From Myxococcales bacterium (GTDB lineage Bacteria; Myxococcota_A; UBA9042; GCA-2863065), in contig JADMJS010000745.1 in assembly GCA_018780435.1 (NCBI GenBank), forward strand, positions 1 to 33,322: a DNA stretch of 33,322 nt. Reading direction: 5' to 3'. The notes under the pieces are model-generated. The model saw nothing but the letters and a program-made list of their open reading frames with translations. It did not search any database and had not been told where the DNA came from. Positions 6,842 through 15,235 of the stretch are shown piece by piece (the stretch's first letter is position 1; each line of letters begins with the position of its first letter). The position numbers and the translations under genes were made by a program.

Positions 6842-7352
6842 AAACGGCTCTCAGCCGGCGCTCGAACGAGGCCGGATCGACCGCGGGAAACCGAACGAGC
6901 AGGGGTCGTATCTGTTCGAAGCCATCAAGCAGTCCGGTGCGAGTGACGAGGCCGCTCGCCAACATCGCGTTCACGTCGGCGCGGTCGCGGGCGTGGTCTC
7001 GTTCGATCTTGGCCAGCGCCTGCGCCGTGAAGTCGAAGTGGAAGGCGTCGAGCTTGCCGAAGGTCCCGATCCACTCCGCGCGGCCCCGCCATGTGGCTGG
7101 CACGGGGATGAACAGCGCGGGAGACGCAAGCTCCACGTTGATGTCGAGCCGTTGCTTCAGGTCTGGAATAGCTTCGAAGACTCCATCCGCTTCCGGCTCG
7201 AACTCGATGTCCACGTCGACTGTCGAGGCTCGCCACCCTTTCAGCACCGCGGTCGCGCCACCGGTCAAGTAGACCCGGCCGGGACTACGCGCGGCACGGC
7301 CCAGCCCTTCGAGGAAGAGCTTGACGCGAGTGGGGTCGACCTCGGGACGCAT
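6789..7352 (-). CDS. DUF6036-like nucleotidyltransferase-fold protein
   Basis: The 187-aa protein has the start of a minimal nucleotidyltransferase fold: VYLTGGATAVLKGWR (Gly31-Gly32) followed by TVDVDIEFE, where Asp46 and Asp48 are the metal-binding pair. Further on are DLKQRLDINVELASPALFIP, a KLDAFHFDFTAQALAKIERDHARDRADVNAML helix, and the typical D-x-x-D-x-x-A ending. This matches the DUF6036/AbiEii-like families, found alone or as parts of toxin-antitoxin and abortive-infection modules. It lies 39 bp downstream of the HtrA-like gene on the same strand and overlaps the 105-aa gene. Known relatives transfer nucleotides to RNA or protein; the substrate here is unknown. Confidence 0.72.
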   Translation of the reverse strand: MRPEVDPTRVKLFLEGLGRAARSPGRVYLTGGATAVLKGWRASTVDVDIEFEPEADGVFEAIPDLKQRLDINVELASPALFIPVPATWRGRAEWIGTFGKLDAFHFDFTAQALAKIERDHARDRADVNAMLASGLVTRTGLLDGFEQIRPLLVRFPAVDPASFERRLRAVCAPHDDPTRGGPGETLG

Positions 7353-7391
7353 GTTGCGATGGTAGCGCCCCGCCGGTGGCCCGTCGATGGT

Positions 7392-8369
7392 TCAGGAGCC
7401 GCGGCGACAGGACGCCCGCAGCCATCGGCTGGCGGTGGCGCAGTTCGATTCCTCCGCCGCGGGCGACTCTGAAACCGAGCTGGGCGCTTCGGTTGGCGTC
7501 GCCATGAGCTCCACCGCAGCGCCGCCGCGGAGGACTCGGATCGCCGTCGGTTGGTCCACGCGGCCGGTCAGTGCCCCGAGGAGATGGACCGGGTGCGTGG
7601 TCGCTCGGCCGTCGACTTCAAGGAGGAGGTCGCCGGTCTGGACACCGGCCGACGCCGCCGGGCCATCCGCGCGGACGTCGGTCACGAGCAGCCCACTCCA
7701 GGTCTGGTCGGCCGCCCGGACGGTGCCGGGCTGAACCGTGACACCGAGCTGCCCTCGCCGGACGCGCCCGTGGGCTTCGAGTGCCTCCGCGATGCGGAGC
7801 ACGGTCCGGGTGGGGAGGACCGCGCCGCCGGGCAGGTGGGCGTGGGTGTTCATGCCGAGGAGGGTCCCGTCCGCCCGGACCAGGGGGCCGCCGGAGTAGC
7901 CATCCGGGAGGCGGCCGTCGACGTCGATGTAGCGGTCGATTGGGGCGCCGTGCGGCGTCCACCAGGGTCCGCCGAGCCGAGCGATCTGCCCGAGTGCGGA
8001 GGCGACGCCGCTGCCGGGGCGACCGAGCGCGAGGGCGAGCTCGCCCACTCGGAGCGTCTCGTCGTCCGCCCACGTCGGCGCGACGGCGACGGGGACCGCG
8101 AGCTTGAGGAGTGCGAGGTCGGTGGCGCGGTCGCGGCCGATGAGCTCGGCTTCGATGAGGTCAACGTGCCCTGCGGCGCCGACCGGACGGAGGTGGACCC
8201 GCTCGCGTGGGCCGACGACGTGGGTCGCGGTGACGGCACGGCCCGGATGCGTCGTGACGACGGCGGTCCCGCCGCGGCGCCCCACCACCTGGAAGAGCGA
8301 TGGCGAGACGGCGGCGATGATGTCGGCGATGCCGGACGAGAGAGCGTGGAAGTCGGAGTGCGCTTGCAT
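7392..8369 (-). CDS. HtrA/DegP-like serine protease with PDZ domain, no signal peptide
   Basis: I start at the ATG at 8369, preceded by CAGGAG; an in-frame ATG 45 bp upstream lacks a binding site. The trypsin-like domain (about residues 20-210) has a full triad: His50 (TATHVVG), Asp84 (RATDLALLKL) and Ser159 (GYSGGPLV, where GNSGGPL is usual). A single PDZ domain follows (about residues 215-300) with RRGQLGVTV, SGLLVTDVRADGPAASAGVQ and GDLLLEVDGR. HtrA proteases are normally periplasmic, but this N-terminus (MQAHSDFHALSSGIADIIAA) shows no signal peptide or membrane anchor, so it is probably cytoplasmic or exported unconventionally. The LuxR-type regulator lies upstream, 123 bp away on the same strand. 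Confidence 0.85.
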   Translation of the reverse strand: MQAHSDFHALSSGIADIIAAVSPSLFQVVGRRGGTAVVTTHPGRAVTATHVVGPRERVHLRPVGAAGHVDLIEAELIGRDRATDLALLKLAVPVAVAPTWADDETLRVGELALALGRPGSGVASALGQIARLGGPWWTPHGAPIDRYIDVDGRLPDGYSGGPLVRADGTLLGMNTHAHLPGGAVLPTRTVLRIAEALEAHGRVRRGQLGVTVQPGTVRAADQTWSGLLVTDVRADGPAASAGVQTGDLLLEVDGRATTHPVHLLGALTGRVDQPTAIRVLRGGAAVELMATPTEAPSSVSESPAAEESNCATASRWLRASCRRGS

Positions 8370-8492
8370 GGGGCTCCTGGTGGGTCTCGGGCGCGGTGGT
8401 GCGCCTCGGGACACAAGCTAGGGGCACCCTGGGCGGGGGCGAGCCCGCTGACCGGGGAGGTCGTGCTGCCCGAATGGGTAGCCGCCCCACCG

Positions 8493-9119
8493 TCAGAACG
8501 CCACGAGCCCCGCCCGCAGACCGCGAACGGCCGCGTCAGTACGCGAGCGGGCGTCTAGTTTCTCCATGACGCGGTTTACATGAAACTTGGCGGTGTGCTC
8601 CGAGATCCCGAGCCGACGTGCGATGCGCCGATTGGAGAAGCCTTGCGCGAGGAGGTTGAGCGCTTCGCGTTCGCGGGGGGAGAGGTCCGTACGCAGTTCG
8701 AGCTCGGGCTCCACCTCGGGCTCCGGCACGCGGAAGGCGCGGTCGCGCACCTCGAATCCCAGTGCTGCGGCCCTCAGGGCGGCCACCATACGCGGCGGGC
8801 TGCCGTCCCGCATGACGACGCCGGCCGCCCCTCGTCTGGAGGCTCGGAGAGCCATCTCGGGACCATCGACCAACGCGACGAAGGGGTCCTCGGTCTCTAC
8901 GAGTGACGCCGGAGGATCGCCATCGTAGAGGCGGACGCGGAGGCGGCCGCGTGAACGATCCGAAAACGGCGCTTCGAAAGATCCAGCGTCGTCGACCGGG
9001 GCGCTCGCGTCGATGACGTCGAACTCATCGAGGTCGCCGAGCGAGGCCATGAGCCCGAGCCGGGAGAGGGGGTTAGAGGAGTAAACTTCGACTTCGATGG
9101 TGGGGAAACGTGGGACCAT
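8493..9119 (-). CDS. LuxR-family transcriptional regulator with degenerate receiver domain
   Basis: The 208-aa protein has the NarL/FixJ layout. The C-terminal LuxR helix-turn-helix (about residues 144-200) is intact, with LSPREREALNLLAQGFSNRR, GISEHTAKFHVNRVMEKL and a terminal DAAVRGLRAGLV. The N-terminal part folds like a receiver (IEVEVYSSNPLSRLGLMASL and FVALVDGPEMALRASRRGAA), but the two N-terminal acidic residues are missing and no clear phospho-acceptor Asp is visible. I infer phosphorylation-independent control. No histidine kinase is nearby. It is upstream of the HtrA-like gene and may control it, though the sequence does not show a site. Confidence 0.82.
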   Translation of the reverse strand: MVPRFPTIEVEVYSSNPLSRLGLMASLGDLDEFDVIDASAPVDDAGSFEAPFSDRSRGRLRVRLYDGDPPASLVETEDPFVALVDGPEMALRASRRGAAGVVMRDGSPPRMVAALRAAALGFEVRDRAFRVPEPEVEPELELRTDLSPREREALNLLAQGFSNRRIARRLGISEHTAKFHVNRVMEKLDARSRTDAAVRGLRAGLVAF

Positions 9120-9254
9120 CGGCGAAAGCTAGGGCCGGGCCATCGCTGGGCAAGGTCAGGGGCTGAACCTTTCTCAGCCCAGGCCACGTCAGGTCGTCCA
9201 ATACGCGACGGCGCACCCGACGTCGCGGGAGTCTAGTCGACGCGGAGTGCCGCC

Positions 9255-10058
9255 TCAGGCTCTCCCCGAAAGTCGCGTCACGGCCGCCTGTAGCGCGCTC
9301 TCCACTTGCGACGCACAGCGGGCGACATACTCGGCGTCGTCGGCGGCGTCCGCGCCCCCCTCGAAGTGCATGGGCGGAAGCACCTCGACCTGGATCTTCG
9401 AGGGGAAGGGGATGTACGGCGGTGTTGGGCCGAGGACGAAGCCCCACGGGAGCAAGAACGAGAGGGGGAAGACCTTGGCGCGGAAACGTTTGTCGACGCC
9501 GAGCGCTTTCGCGAGCCCTGGCAGGTCGTCGAGGATGATGAGGGTCGCGTGTGCGCCTTGGGCCGCCACCGGGACGATGGGGACGCCGGCCTTGAGCGCC
9601 GTGCGGATGTAGCCCTGTCGACCGCCGAAGCGGACCTCGTTTCGGGCGCGGTATGGGCGCATCGCCTCGAGATCGCCGCCGGGATAGACCATGACGCTGC
9701 GGCCCGCGCCGAGGAGGCGGAGGCTGTTCTCGGGGTGCGCCGGGACGCAGCCGAAGCGGCGCAGCAGGTGACCGACGCCGGGCACGCTGAGCGCGAGATC
9801 GTGTGCGAGCCCGTGGGGTGCTGCTTCCATGCCGTGGGCGCGGAGCAGCGCGACCGCGAAGATCCAGGTGTCGCCGGAGTAGAGTGCGCCGTTATGGTTA
9901 CCGACGTAGAGGACCGGGCCGTTGGGGATACGGTCGATGCCGTCCACCGTCGCTCGGTGGTAGGGGACGATGGTCTTCTCGATCCAGGGGACGACACGCT
10001 CGATGAGGGCCACGTCGCGGGTCAGCAGCTTCTCGAGCGGGTACACGGCGTTACTCAT
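9255..10058 (-). CDS. PlsC/DGAT-like acyltransferase
   Basis: The 267-aa protein belongs to the glycerolipid acyltransferase superfamily. Block I is VGNHNGALYSGD (His55 to Asp63, a longer spacing than the HX4D of classical PlsC, as in the branch with an NHxGxL signature). Block III is VMVYPGGDLEAMRPY (Pro126-Gly-Gly) in place of FPEG, and VPIVPVAAQGAH is block IV. The C-terminal part with FVLGPTPPYIPFPSKIQVEV is typical of this family. It has no signal peptide and is probably a peripheral inner-membrane enzyme transferring acyl chains to a glycerolipid or similar alcohol. AAGGA precedes the ATG. It lies 18 bp downstream of the FGE lipoprotein gene, so the two are probably co-transcribed. Confidence 0.83.
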   Translation of the reverse strand: MSNAVYPLEKLLTRDVALIERVVPWIEKTIVPYHRATVDGIDRIPNGPVLYVGNHNGALYSGDTWIFAVALLRAHGMEAAPHGLAHDLALSVPGVGHLLRRFGCVPAHPENSLRLLGAGRSVMVYPGGDLEAMRPYRARNEVRFGGRQGYIRTALKAGVPIVPVAAQGAHATLIILDDLPGLAKALGVDKRFRAKVFPLSFLLPWGFVLGPTPPYIPFPSKIQVEVLPPMHFEGGADAADDAEYVARCASQVESALQAAVTRLSGRA

Positions 10059-10076
10059 GCCGCCGTCCTTATCAGA

Positions 10077-11528
10077 TCACGGGGCGCTACTGCAGCAGCG
10101 AAATCCGGTGGAGTAGTCGTAGTGGGAGACGTCGTGCGCCGTGGTCTTGTACAGGCAGCCGTTTCCATTGAGCTTCGTGTCGACGTAGAAGCCGCCGCGG
10201 AAGGTACCGGCGGGGTCGGCGGTCCACTCGTGGAGGTTGCCGACGAGGTCGAAGACGCCCTCGGCCGATACGCAGCCGCCCTTGGCGCCGGTCGCGGCGA
10301 GACTTTCGGGGAGCTGGTTCAGGCAGGGGTGGTCGAGCTCGGACCAGATCCAGGATTCATTCGTGCCGAAGTACTGGACGGCGGGGTGGCACGCGCGGGC
10401 GTCGTTGCACAGCCCGGGGACGACCGTCGCGCCGTAGGGGTAGGTAGTCACCGTCGGGCCCTGGCAGGCGCGTAGCCACTCGACGTCGGTACAGAGACGT
10501 TTGCCGGACGCGGCGCAGGCGGCGGACGCCACCACGCCTGACACGTAGCCCGATGGGACGAGACCGGGTGCGCTCACTGCCCGCACCGAGACGGTCGGCG
10601 CCGCATACGGCGTGACCGGTCCTTCGGGCGCGGTGGTGACCAGGGCGGCTTCCCAACGGTCGATGCAGAAGTCATCGACCCGCGTCATCCCCGCGGGGCA
10701 TCCGCCGAGCCCGTCGGGTTCGACCGGGACGCCATTCGGGGTGCCGAGGTCGGTCGCCATGCAGGCGGAGGGTCCGCAGGGATCGGGGTCGGCCAGAGAC
10801 ACCGTGAGCGTGTACGGACCCGGCTTCGGGACCCCGTTCTGGACCCAGGTGTCGACGGCGATCCAGAGCGGACCGGCGCTGACGTTGACGGACAAGGTCT
10901 TGTCGGCCCGGCCGAGGCAGACCGACGGGTCGGGCGCGCCGAGCAGGTGGACATCGACGTCGACGTCGTCACCGGAGACGTCGTCCAGGGTGAGCGTGAG
11001 CGTCCCGGCGGCCGGGATGACGAGACTGTAGACCACCTCCGGGCCCGACTCGTCTTTCGAGGGCGCACACGCGTAGCTGGCGATGGCGACGCTCAGCGAC
11101 GTCGTGGTGTCGCCGGTGACGGTCGTGGGCAGAGCGTCGATGACGATCGGCGCAGCGAACGGGTCAACGGCGACGCCGATGTCGTCCGGCGACGTCTCCG
11201 CCGAGTCGGAGGTGATGTCGGGGCCGGGCTCGATGTCATTGGCGGTGGCGATGTCGGGGGTGGCGGTATCGACGGGGGCGGCCGCGTCGGATTCGGGTGC
11301 AGTGTCTGGCGCGCTCGTGTCGGGCTCGCTGGTGTCGGGTTCGCTGGTGTCGGGCTCTGGCGTCACGTCCAGGTCGGGCGTGGACGAAGTATCGGTGTCC
11401 TCGTCGGACGCGCGTGTGTCCACGGTGTTTCCGATGGCGTCGAACGAGGTCGTGGCGACTGCGACGTGGCTCGTCGTTTCGCCGCAGGCGAGGAAGACGG
11501 TGAAGGCGGCGAACTTGAAGAGGGTCAT
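10077..11528 (-). CDS. Lipoprotein with PPC-like and FGE-sulfatase (SUMF1) domains
   Basis: The start at 11528 has AGGGAGG just upstream. Residues 1-15 (MTLFKFAAFTVFLAC) form a lipoprotein signal with Cys15 as lipid acceptor. A stalk (about 20-130) rich in Asp, Pro, Ser and Thr contains short tandem repeats of SEPDT. Next comes a beta-sandwich like the pre-peptidase C-terminal (PPC) domain (about 145-255, GTLTLTLDDVSGDDVDVDVH). From about residue 283 an FGE-sulfatase domain runs to the end: CPAGMTRVDDFCIDRWEAAL, GKRLCTDVEWLRACQGP, VFDLVGNLHEWTAD, FRGGFYVDTK and TGFRCCSS. In myxobacteria such lipoproteins are usually structural or binding proteins rather than proven formylglycine-generating enzymes. 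The product should be on the cell surface. Confidence 0.85.
   Translation of the reverse strand: MTLFKFAAFTVFLACGETTSHVAVATTSFDAIGNTVDTRASDEDTDTSSTPDLDVTPEPDTSEPDTSEPDTSAPDTAPESDAAAPVDTATPDIATANDIEPGPDITSDSAETSPDDIGVAVDPFAAPIVIDALPTTVTGDTTTSLSVAIASYACAPSKDESGPEVVYSLVIPAAGTLTLTLDDVSGDDVDVDVHLLGAPDPSVCLGRADKTLSVNVSAGPLWIAVDTWVQNGVPKPGPYTLTVSLADPDPCGPSACMATDLGTPNGVPVEPDGLGGCPAGMTRVDDFCIDRWEAALVTTAPEGPVTPYAAPTVSVRAVSAPGLVPSGYVSGVVASAACAASGKRLCTDVEWLRACQGPTVTTYPYGATVVPGLCNDARACHPAVQYFGTNESWIWSELDHPCLNQLPESLAATGAKGGCVSAEGVFDLVGNLHEWTADPAGTFRGGFYVDTKLNGNGCLYKTTAHDVSHYDYSTGFRCCSSAP
11318..11360. repeat. Short in-gene tandem repeat (about 15-bp unit)
   Basis: About three near-identical 15-bp units of the form GTGTCGGGCTCGCTG encode the SEPDT repeats in the stalk of the FGE lipoprotein. 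Such in-frame repeats can change copy number by slippage and so alter stalk length. Confidence 0.6.
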
Positions 11529-11704
11529 GGCCTCCCTATACACGGATCTGGGACGTCTGCCTCGACGACGACGCCGAGAACGGCACCGCGTTCCTGCTCG
11601 ATGAAGGCCCGCCTGCATGGATTCAAAGCCAGACTTTGAGCTCATGCATGGCGGGGCTATCCTGCGTACATGATTGAGAGACGCGCTGCTGATTTCCTTC
11701 GAAG

Positions 11705-11905
11705 ATGTGCCCGCCACTATCCCGTGGCGCCATCTTCGAGTCGTGGATCACGGCCGAGGTACTCAAGGCGCGGCTGAACGCCGGCCTCCCCGCCCGACTC
11801 TTCGACTTCCGACAGACGCGCGGCGCCGAGATAGACCTCCTCGTCGAGCGCGACGCTGAGGACCTGATCGCGGTCGAGCGTAAGTCGGGCGCAAACCAGG
11901 GTTGA
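11705..11905 (+). pseudogene. Remnant of AAA+ ATPase with DUF4143 (C-terminal piece)
   Basis: The frame encodes SRGAIFESWITAEVLKARLN, LFDFRQTRGAEIDLLVERD and LIAVERKSG, the C-terminal nuclease-like end of the DUF4143 domain of large AAA+ ATPases, including the E-I-D-L-L and E-x-K-S residues of its PD-(D/E)XK-like core. A complete protein has about 380-480 aa, but here only the last 65 or so remain, with no Walker motifs upstream. The 175 bp before it (11529-11704) show no more of the gene. I infer a degraded copy. It abuts the end of the res gene (stop at 11924), in convergent orientation. Confidence 0.72.
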
Positions 11906-11923
11906 GGCGCGAGCGCCATCCGA

Positions 11924-14900
11924 TCAGCTCGACGGCTCACGCGCCATTCGGAGGAGATCGGCGACGTAGCTCTCGTCCTCCTGGAAGACCACATGGCGGG
12001 CGGTCATCTCCTCACGTGTGACAGGCCAGACGTGTTGCATCTCGCGGAACGGGGTTTTGGACACGATGAAGGAGCTCAGGTGCACGGTCTCGTCGCCGAG
12101 GCGGCCTTCGAGCTCCCTGACTGTCTCGGAGAAGAGGAGCTTCGGATCGTCCCACTTGACCTGACGGACGCCCTTCGGGTCGACGAAGGCGATGTACTGG
12201 TGGCCGCCCCGAACCTGCCAGACGATGAAGTCCGGGTGGAAGTTGCCGGCCTCGAAGAAGCCGAGCCCACGACCGCGGCTCAAGTTTCGCAGCAGGTAGA
12301 GGGAGGTGCTCTCGAGGTCGGCCGCGTGCTGGTCGTGGTAGCGCTTCAGGTCCTCTACGAAGCGGGCCTCGTCGGCGTTCAGTCCGATGGGCGTGAGCGT
12401 CGCTGAGCCGTTGCTCGAGGTCAGAAGCGGCCAGAAGAGGTGGCGGTCGCACATGACGGTCTTGAGGCCGCCGAACTCCCAATGCTGAGCCTGGCCAGAG
12501 AGGATGAGGGCCTTCAGCTCTTCGAGGCGGGCGCGGAAGGCGGTGTCGCCGACCTCGTACTCGATGGCGTAATACGGGTCGCCGGGCGTGTCGCCTTGGC
12601 CGAGGAGGTTCTGGTCGGCGGGTGACAGTGGTTCGAGGCGCATCGTCTTCGTGTCCCACGCTTGCTTGTGGAGCCGATAGACACGCTCCAGGTACTTACC
12701 CAGGAGCCGTTCAATAATCTCCTCCCACAGTCGCACGGAGGCTCGGCCCTGGTATCGGAGGAGATTCGGTGGGATCTCAAGATGGTACCAGTCCGTGTCC
12801 GCGAGCAGCGAGGCGATGGAAGATCGCGGGAGGTTGACGTTATTCCACCCACGTTCCGATTTCATACGAATCATAGCACTGTGTAGGCGATCCAGGTCCA
12901 TGAGGGCGACGTGCGAACGCGTGAAGATGCCGCGCTCCTTCGTGAGGGCGAGCGCTTCCGGCCCGCTCGTCGAGCCCATCGCTTGGATCCGGGGGTACCA
13001 GTCGAGGTTGACTGGCGACCGTCGCAGGGCTTGCGCGATCACGTCGCCGTGCGTATCGGGTACGTCCATGGTTGGGTTCGGCGCTAGCGCTCGAAAGTCG
13101 GCGCCCGATGTCGTGTCCTTGCCGCCGACCCGCTTCGGCCGCGCGATCATCTTGAGCTCGGTGTCCCCGAGCCCGGAGATGACCGGCATGAGGAAGACCT
13201 CCTTCGCCGTCCCCTCGGAGATGGCAAAGGTGGGGACGCCCTCTTTCTCCAAGAAGTCCCGGAACTGCGCCATGTAAGTAGCTTGGACGCCGAAGACGTT
13301 GAGTGTCTCGAGTGCGGGCAGACCCTCGGGCCGAACGACACCGGGTGGCAGCCGCATGTGAGCGCTTCGCCGGAGCCGGAAGTCGTAGCCTTTCAGACGC
13401 ACGCCGCGGCCGAAGAGCTGTATGATTTGAGCACCTTCGGTCTTGCCGATGTGCATGAGCCCCATGGTGGAGACGCGCCAGCTCGACCAACCCTCTGTGA
13501 ACTTCCGGGAGCCGATGAGGAGGTTCGTGTGGCTCTTTCGTTCATTGAGGCGCCGGAACACCGAGGTGCCGGTAACGCTCTCGCCGACGACGAAACCATT
13601 CTTTCGACACAATTCCAGCAGCTCCTTGTCGTCCCCGACGTTCACGACGCCGAAGGGTTCGTTGCCCGCGCCGACTCGCAGCGCCAGCTCGCCCGCCGCG
13701 TCCTTCAGGTCGTAGACATGGAGCGCCCCACCGCCAGGGGCGTTGAAGACGTGACTCAGGCTCAGTTCGTAAAGCGCGTCCGGGTCGAGTCGGTTCACAT
13801 TCGGGTGGTTGAGGCGCCCGCGAAACACGTCGGTGCCCGTTCGGTCTACTAGCCTTCCTTCGATGATCCCACGGATCGCCTCCACATTCACGGCTCGTCG
13901 CGTCGGGTCGACGTAGTCGCGCAGGAAGTGAAGGATCGCCATGATGTCGGACCGGTCCTGCTTGCCGAGCGACGCCGTCACGCTCCCGCCCACGAAGACC
14001 CAAAGCGGGCGCTCGATCCCGAAGTCGCGGCGGAGTGCGGTCTCCTGACCGGCAAAGACGTGCAATTGCTGAAAGAAGGCGAGCAAGCACCCTACGAGGT
14101 AGAGCCCGTGGTGTGCCTCATTCGAGGCGTCCGAGTCCAGATTCAGGATGTGATACTCTTTGCCATAACCGTCCGTGTAGAAGTGACGGTAGGAGTAGTC
14201 GAAGAGGATGTTTCGCCCGTAGGTCTTCATGAGCGCGGGGTCGTCACCCACGGCCTGACCGAAGGTGGCGGAGTACTCGAACGAGAAGCCTCTCTCGCAC
14301 AGGGCCGCCCGGAACCGCATCCACTGTCCTTGATCGCCAGCGGAGGTCCCGCGGTGGCCTTCATCGACGAAGACCAGGTTGTTCCCTTCGAAGGCCTCCG
14401 CGGCGACTGTGGTCCTCCCTTTCGACTCGCGGAGTTTGTTCACATCGATGATCTCGACCGAGCGGCCAACGAAGAGCCGCCCGCTATTCGGGTCGAAGCG
14501 CTCCGCCGGAATCCCCGCCGCCTTGAGTTCGATCAAGTGCTGCTCGCTGAGCCCATCGTTCGGTGTCAGCAGGATGATGCGGCTCAGGCGTGGCGCGGAC
14601 TGGCCGGGCGGCGTGCGCTCCAAGTAGTGGAGGTACTGCCGGAGGTTGCAGTGCAAGATCAGCGTCTTGCCGGATCCGGTCGCGCTCCAGAAGGCGACCT
14701 TGTTGAGCTGCGACCACGGGTCGGCGTCGAGGTCGAAGGGATCCAGCCGGTCGTCCTGACCGGCCTTCGCGCGAACCTCATTCCATCGCCGGATCACGTG
14801 GTCGAGCTCGACCAGCAGCGCCTTCGGATCGCGGAAGAGCCGGTCGAGGTAGAGCTCGGTGAAGAGCAGCATCAGGTACTGGAAGTACTTCCAGACGATC

Positions 14901-15235
14901 GCGGGCTCGCCGCGCATTACGCGTCGATGATTGAGCGCCATCGTGTGGGACGCGATGTTCTGTTCGTAGCCGAGCAGGACGTCCTTCGTGAGAGGTGGGG
15001 ACCCGTTCCGTGCTGCTCCGGCGTCTATCGAGTGCGCCACGATTGCATGATGAAAATAATGTATCCCGTCGCCGTCGACGCCTTCGAGGCCGGCGTCGAG
15101 GAGGTGAACCTTGAGCGCGTCGAGCGACTCTGCCCCAAGCTGAGAGAGCGCCCACTCGAACAGGACAAGTCGGCTACGGAAGGGCAGCTTGGGCGCCGAC
15201 TTGGCTTTGTTGCGGACTTCCGGCGGCCTACCCAC
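11924..15235 (-). CDS. res: Type III restriction enzyme, Res subunit (helicase-nuclease)
   Basis: The 1103-aa protein has an SF2 helicase core: Walker A FWSATGSGKT (Gly187-Thr191), motif II VDEGH (Asp291-Glu-Gly-His294, where DEAH or DEPH is commoner), and motif III FSFEYSATFGQ. Helicase C-terminal motifs SRKFTEGWSSWRV and QLFGRGVRLKGYDF follow. The C-terminal nuclease domain has FHPDFIVWQ (Asp1002) and YIAFVDPKGVRQ (Asp1019, Lys1021), a PD-(D/E)XK site. The GTG start at 15235 overlaps the mod stop by eight bases, so translation is coupled. Together with Mod it would cut unmodified foreign DNA after ATP-dependent movement. All key residues are present, so it looks functional. Confidence 0.9.
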   Translation of the reverse strand: MGRPPEVRNKAKSAPKLPFRSRLVLFEWALSQLGAESLDALKVHLLDAGLEGVDGDGIHYFHHAIVAHSIDAGAARNGSPPLTKDVLLGYEQNIASHTMALNHRRVMRGEPAIVWKYFQYLMLLFTELYLDRLFRDPKALLVELDHVIRRWNEVRAKAGQDDRLDPFDLDADPWSQLNKVAFWSATGSGKTLILHCNLRQYLHYLERTPPGQSAPRLSRIILLTPNDGLSEQHLIELKAAGIPAERFDPNSGRLFVGRSVEIIDVNKLRESKGRTTVAAEAFEGNNLVFVDEGHRGTSAGDQGQWMRFRAALCERGFSFEYSATFGQAVGDDPALMKTYGRNILFDYSYRHFYTDGYGKEYHILNLDSDASNEAHHGLYLVGCLLAFFQQLHVFAGQETALRRDFGIERPLWVFVGGSVTASLGKQDRSDIMAILHFLRDYVDPTRRAVNVEAIRGIIEGRLVDRTGTDVFRGRLNHPNVNRLDPDALYELSLSHVFNAPGGGALHVYDLKDAAGELALRVGAGNEPFGVVNVGDDKELLELCRKNGFVVGESVTGTSVFRRLNERKSHTNLLIGSRKFTEGWSSWRVSTMGLMHIGKTEGAQIIQLFGRGVRLKGYDFRLRRSAHMRLPPGVVRPEGLPALETLNVFGVQATYMAQFRDFLEKEGVPTFAISEGTAKEVFLMPVISGLGDTELKMIARPKRVGGKDTTSGADFRALAPNPTMDVPDTHGDVIAQALRRSPVNLDWYPRIQAMGSTSGPEALALTKERGIFTRSHVALMDLDRLHSAMIRMKSERGWNNVNLPRSSIASLLADTDWYHLEIPPNLLRYQGRASVRLWEEIIERLLGKYLERVYRLHKQAWDTKTMRLEPLSPADQNLLGQGDTPGDPYYAIEYEVGDTAFRARLEELKALILSGQAQHWEFGGLKTVMCDRHLFWPLLTSSNGSATLTPIGLNADEARFVEDLKRYHDQHAADLESTSLYLLRNLSRGRGLGFFEAGNFHPDFIVWQVRGGHQYIAFVDPKGVRQVKWDDPKLLFSETVRELEGRLGDETVHLSSFIVSKTPFREMQHVWPVTREEMTARHVVFQEDESYVADLLRMAREPSS

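Noticed and set aside
9306..10475. 389-codon plus-strand frame across the acyltransferase and FGE genes
   Set aside because: Overlaps two genes with clear family motifs on the other strand.
11318..11360. CRISPR-like short repeats
   Set aside because: The repeats are adjacent without spacers, in frame, and encode the lipoprotein stalk; no cas genes are present.
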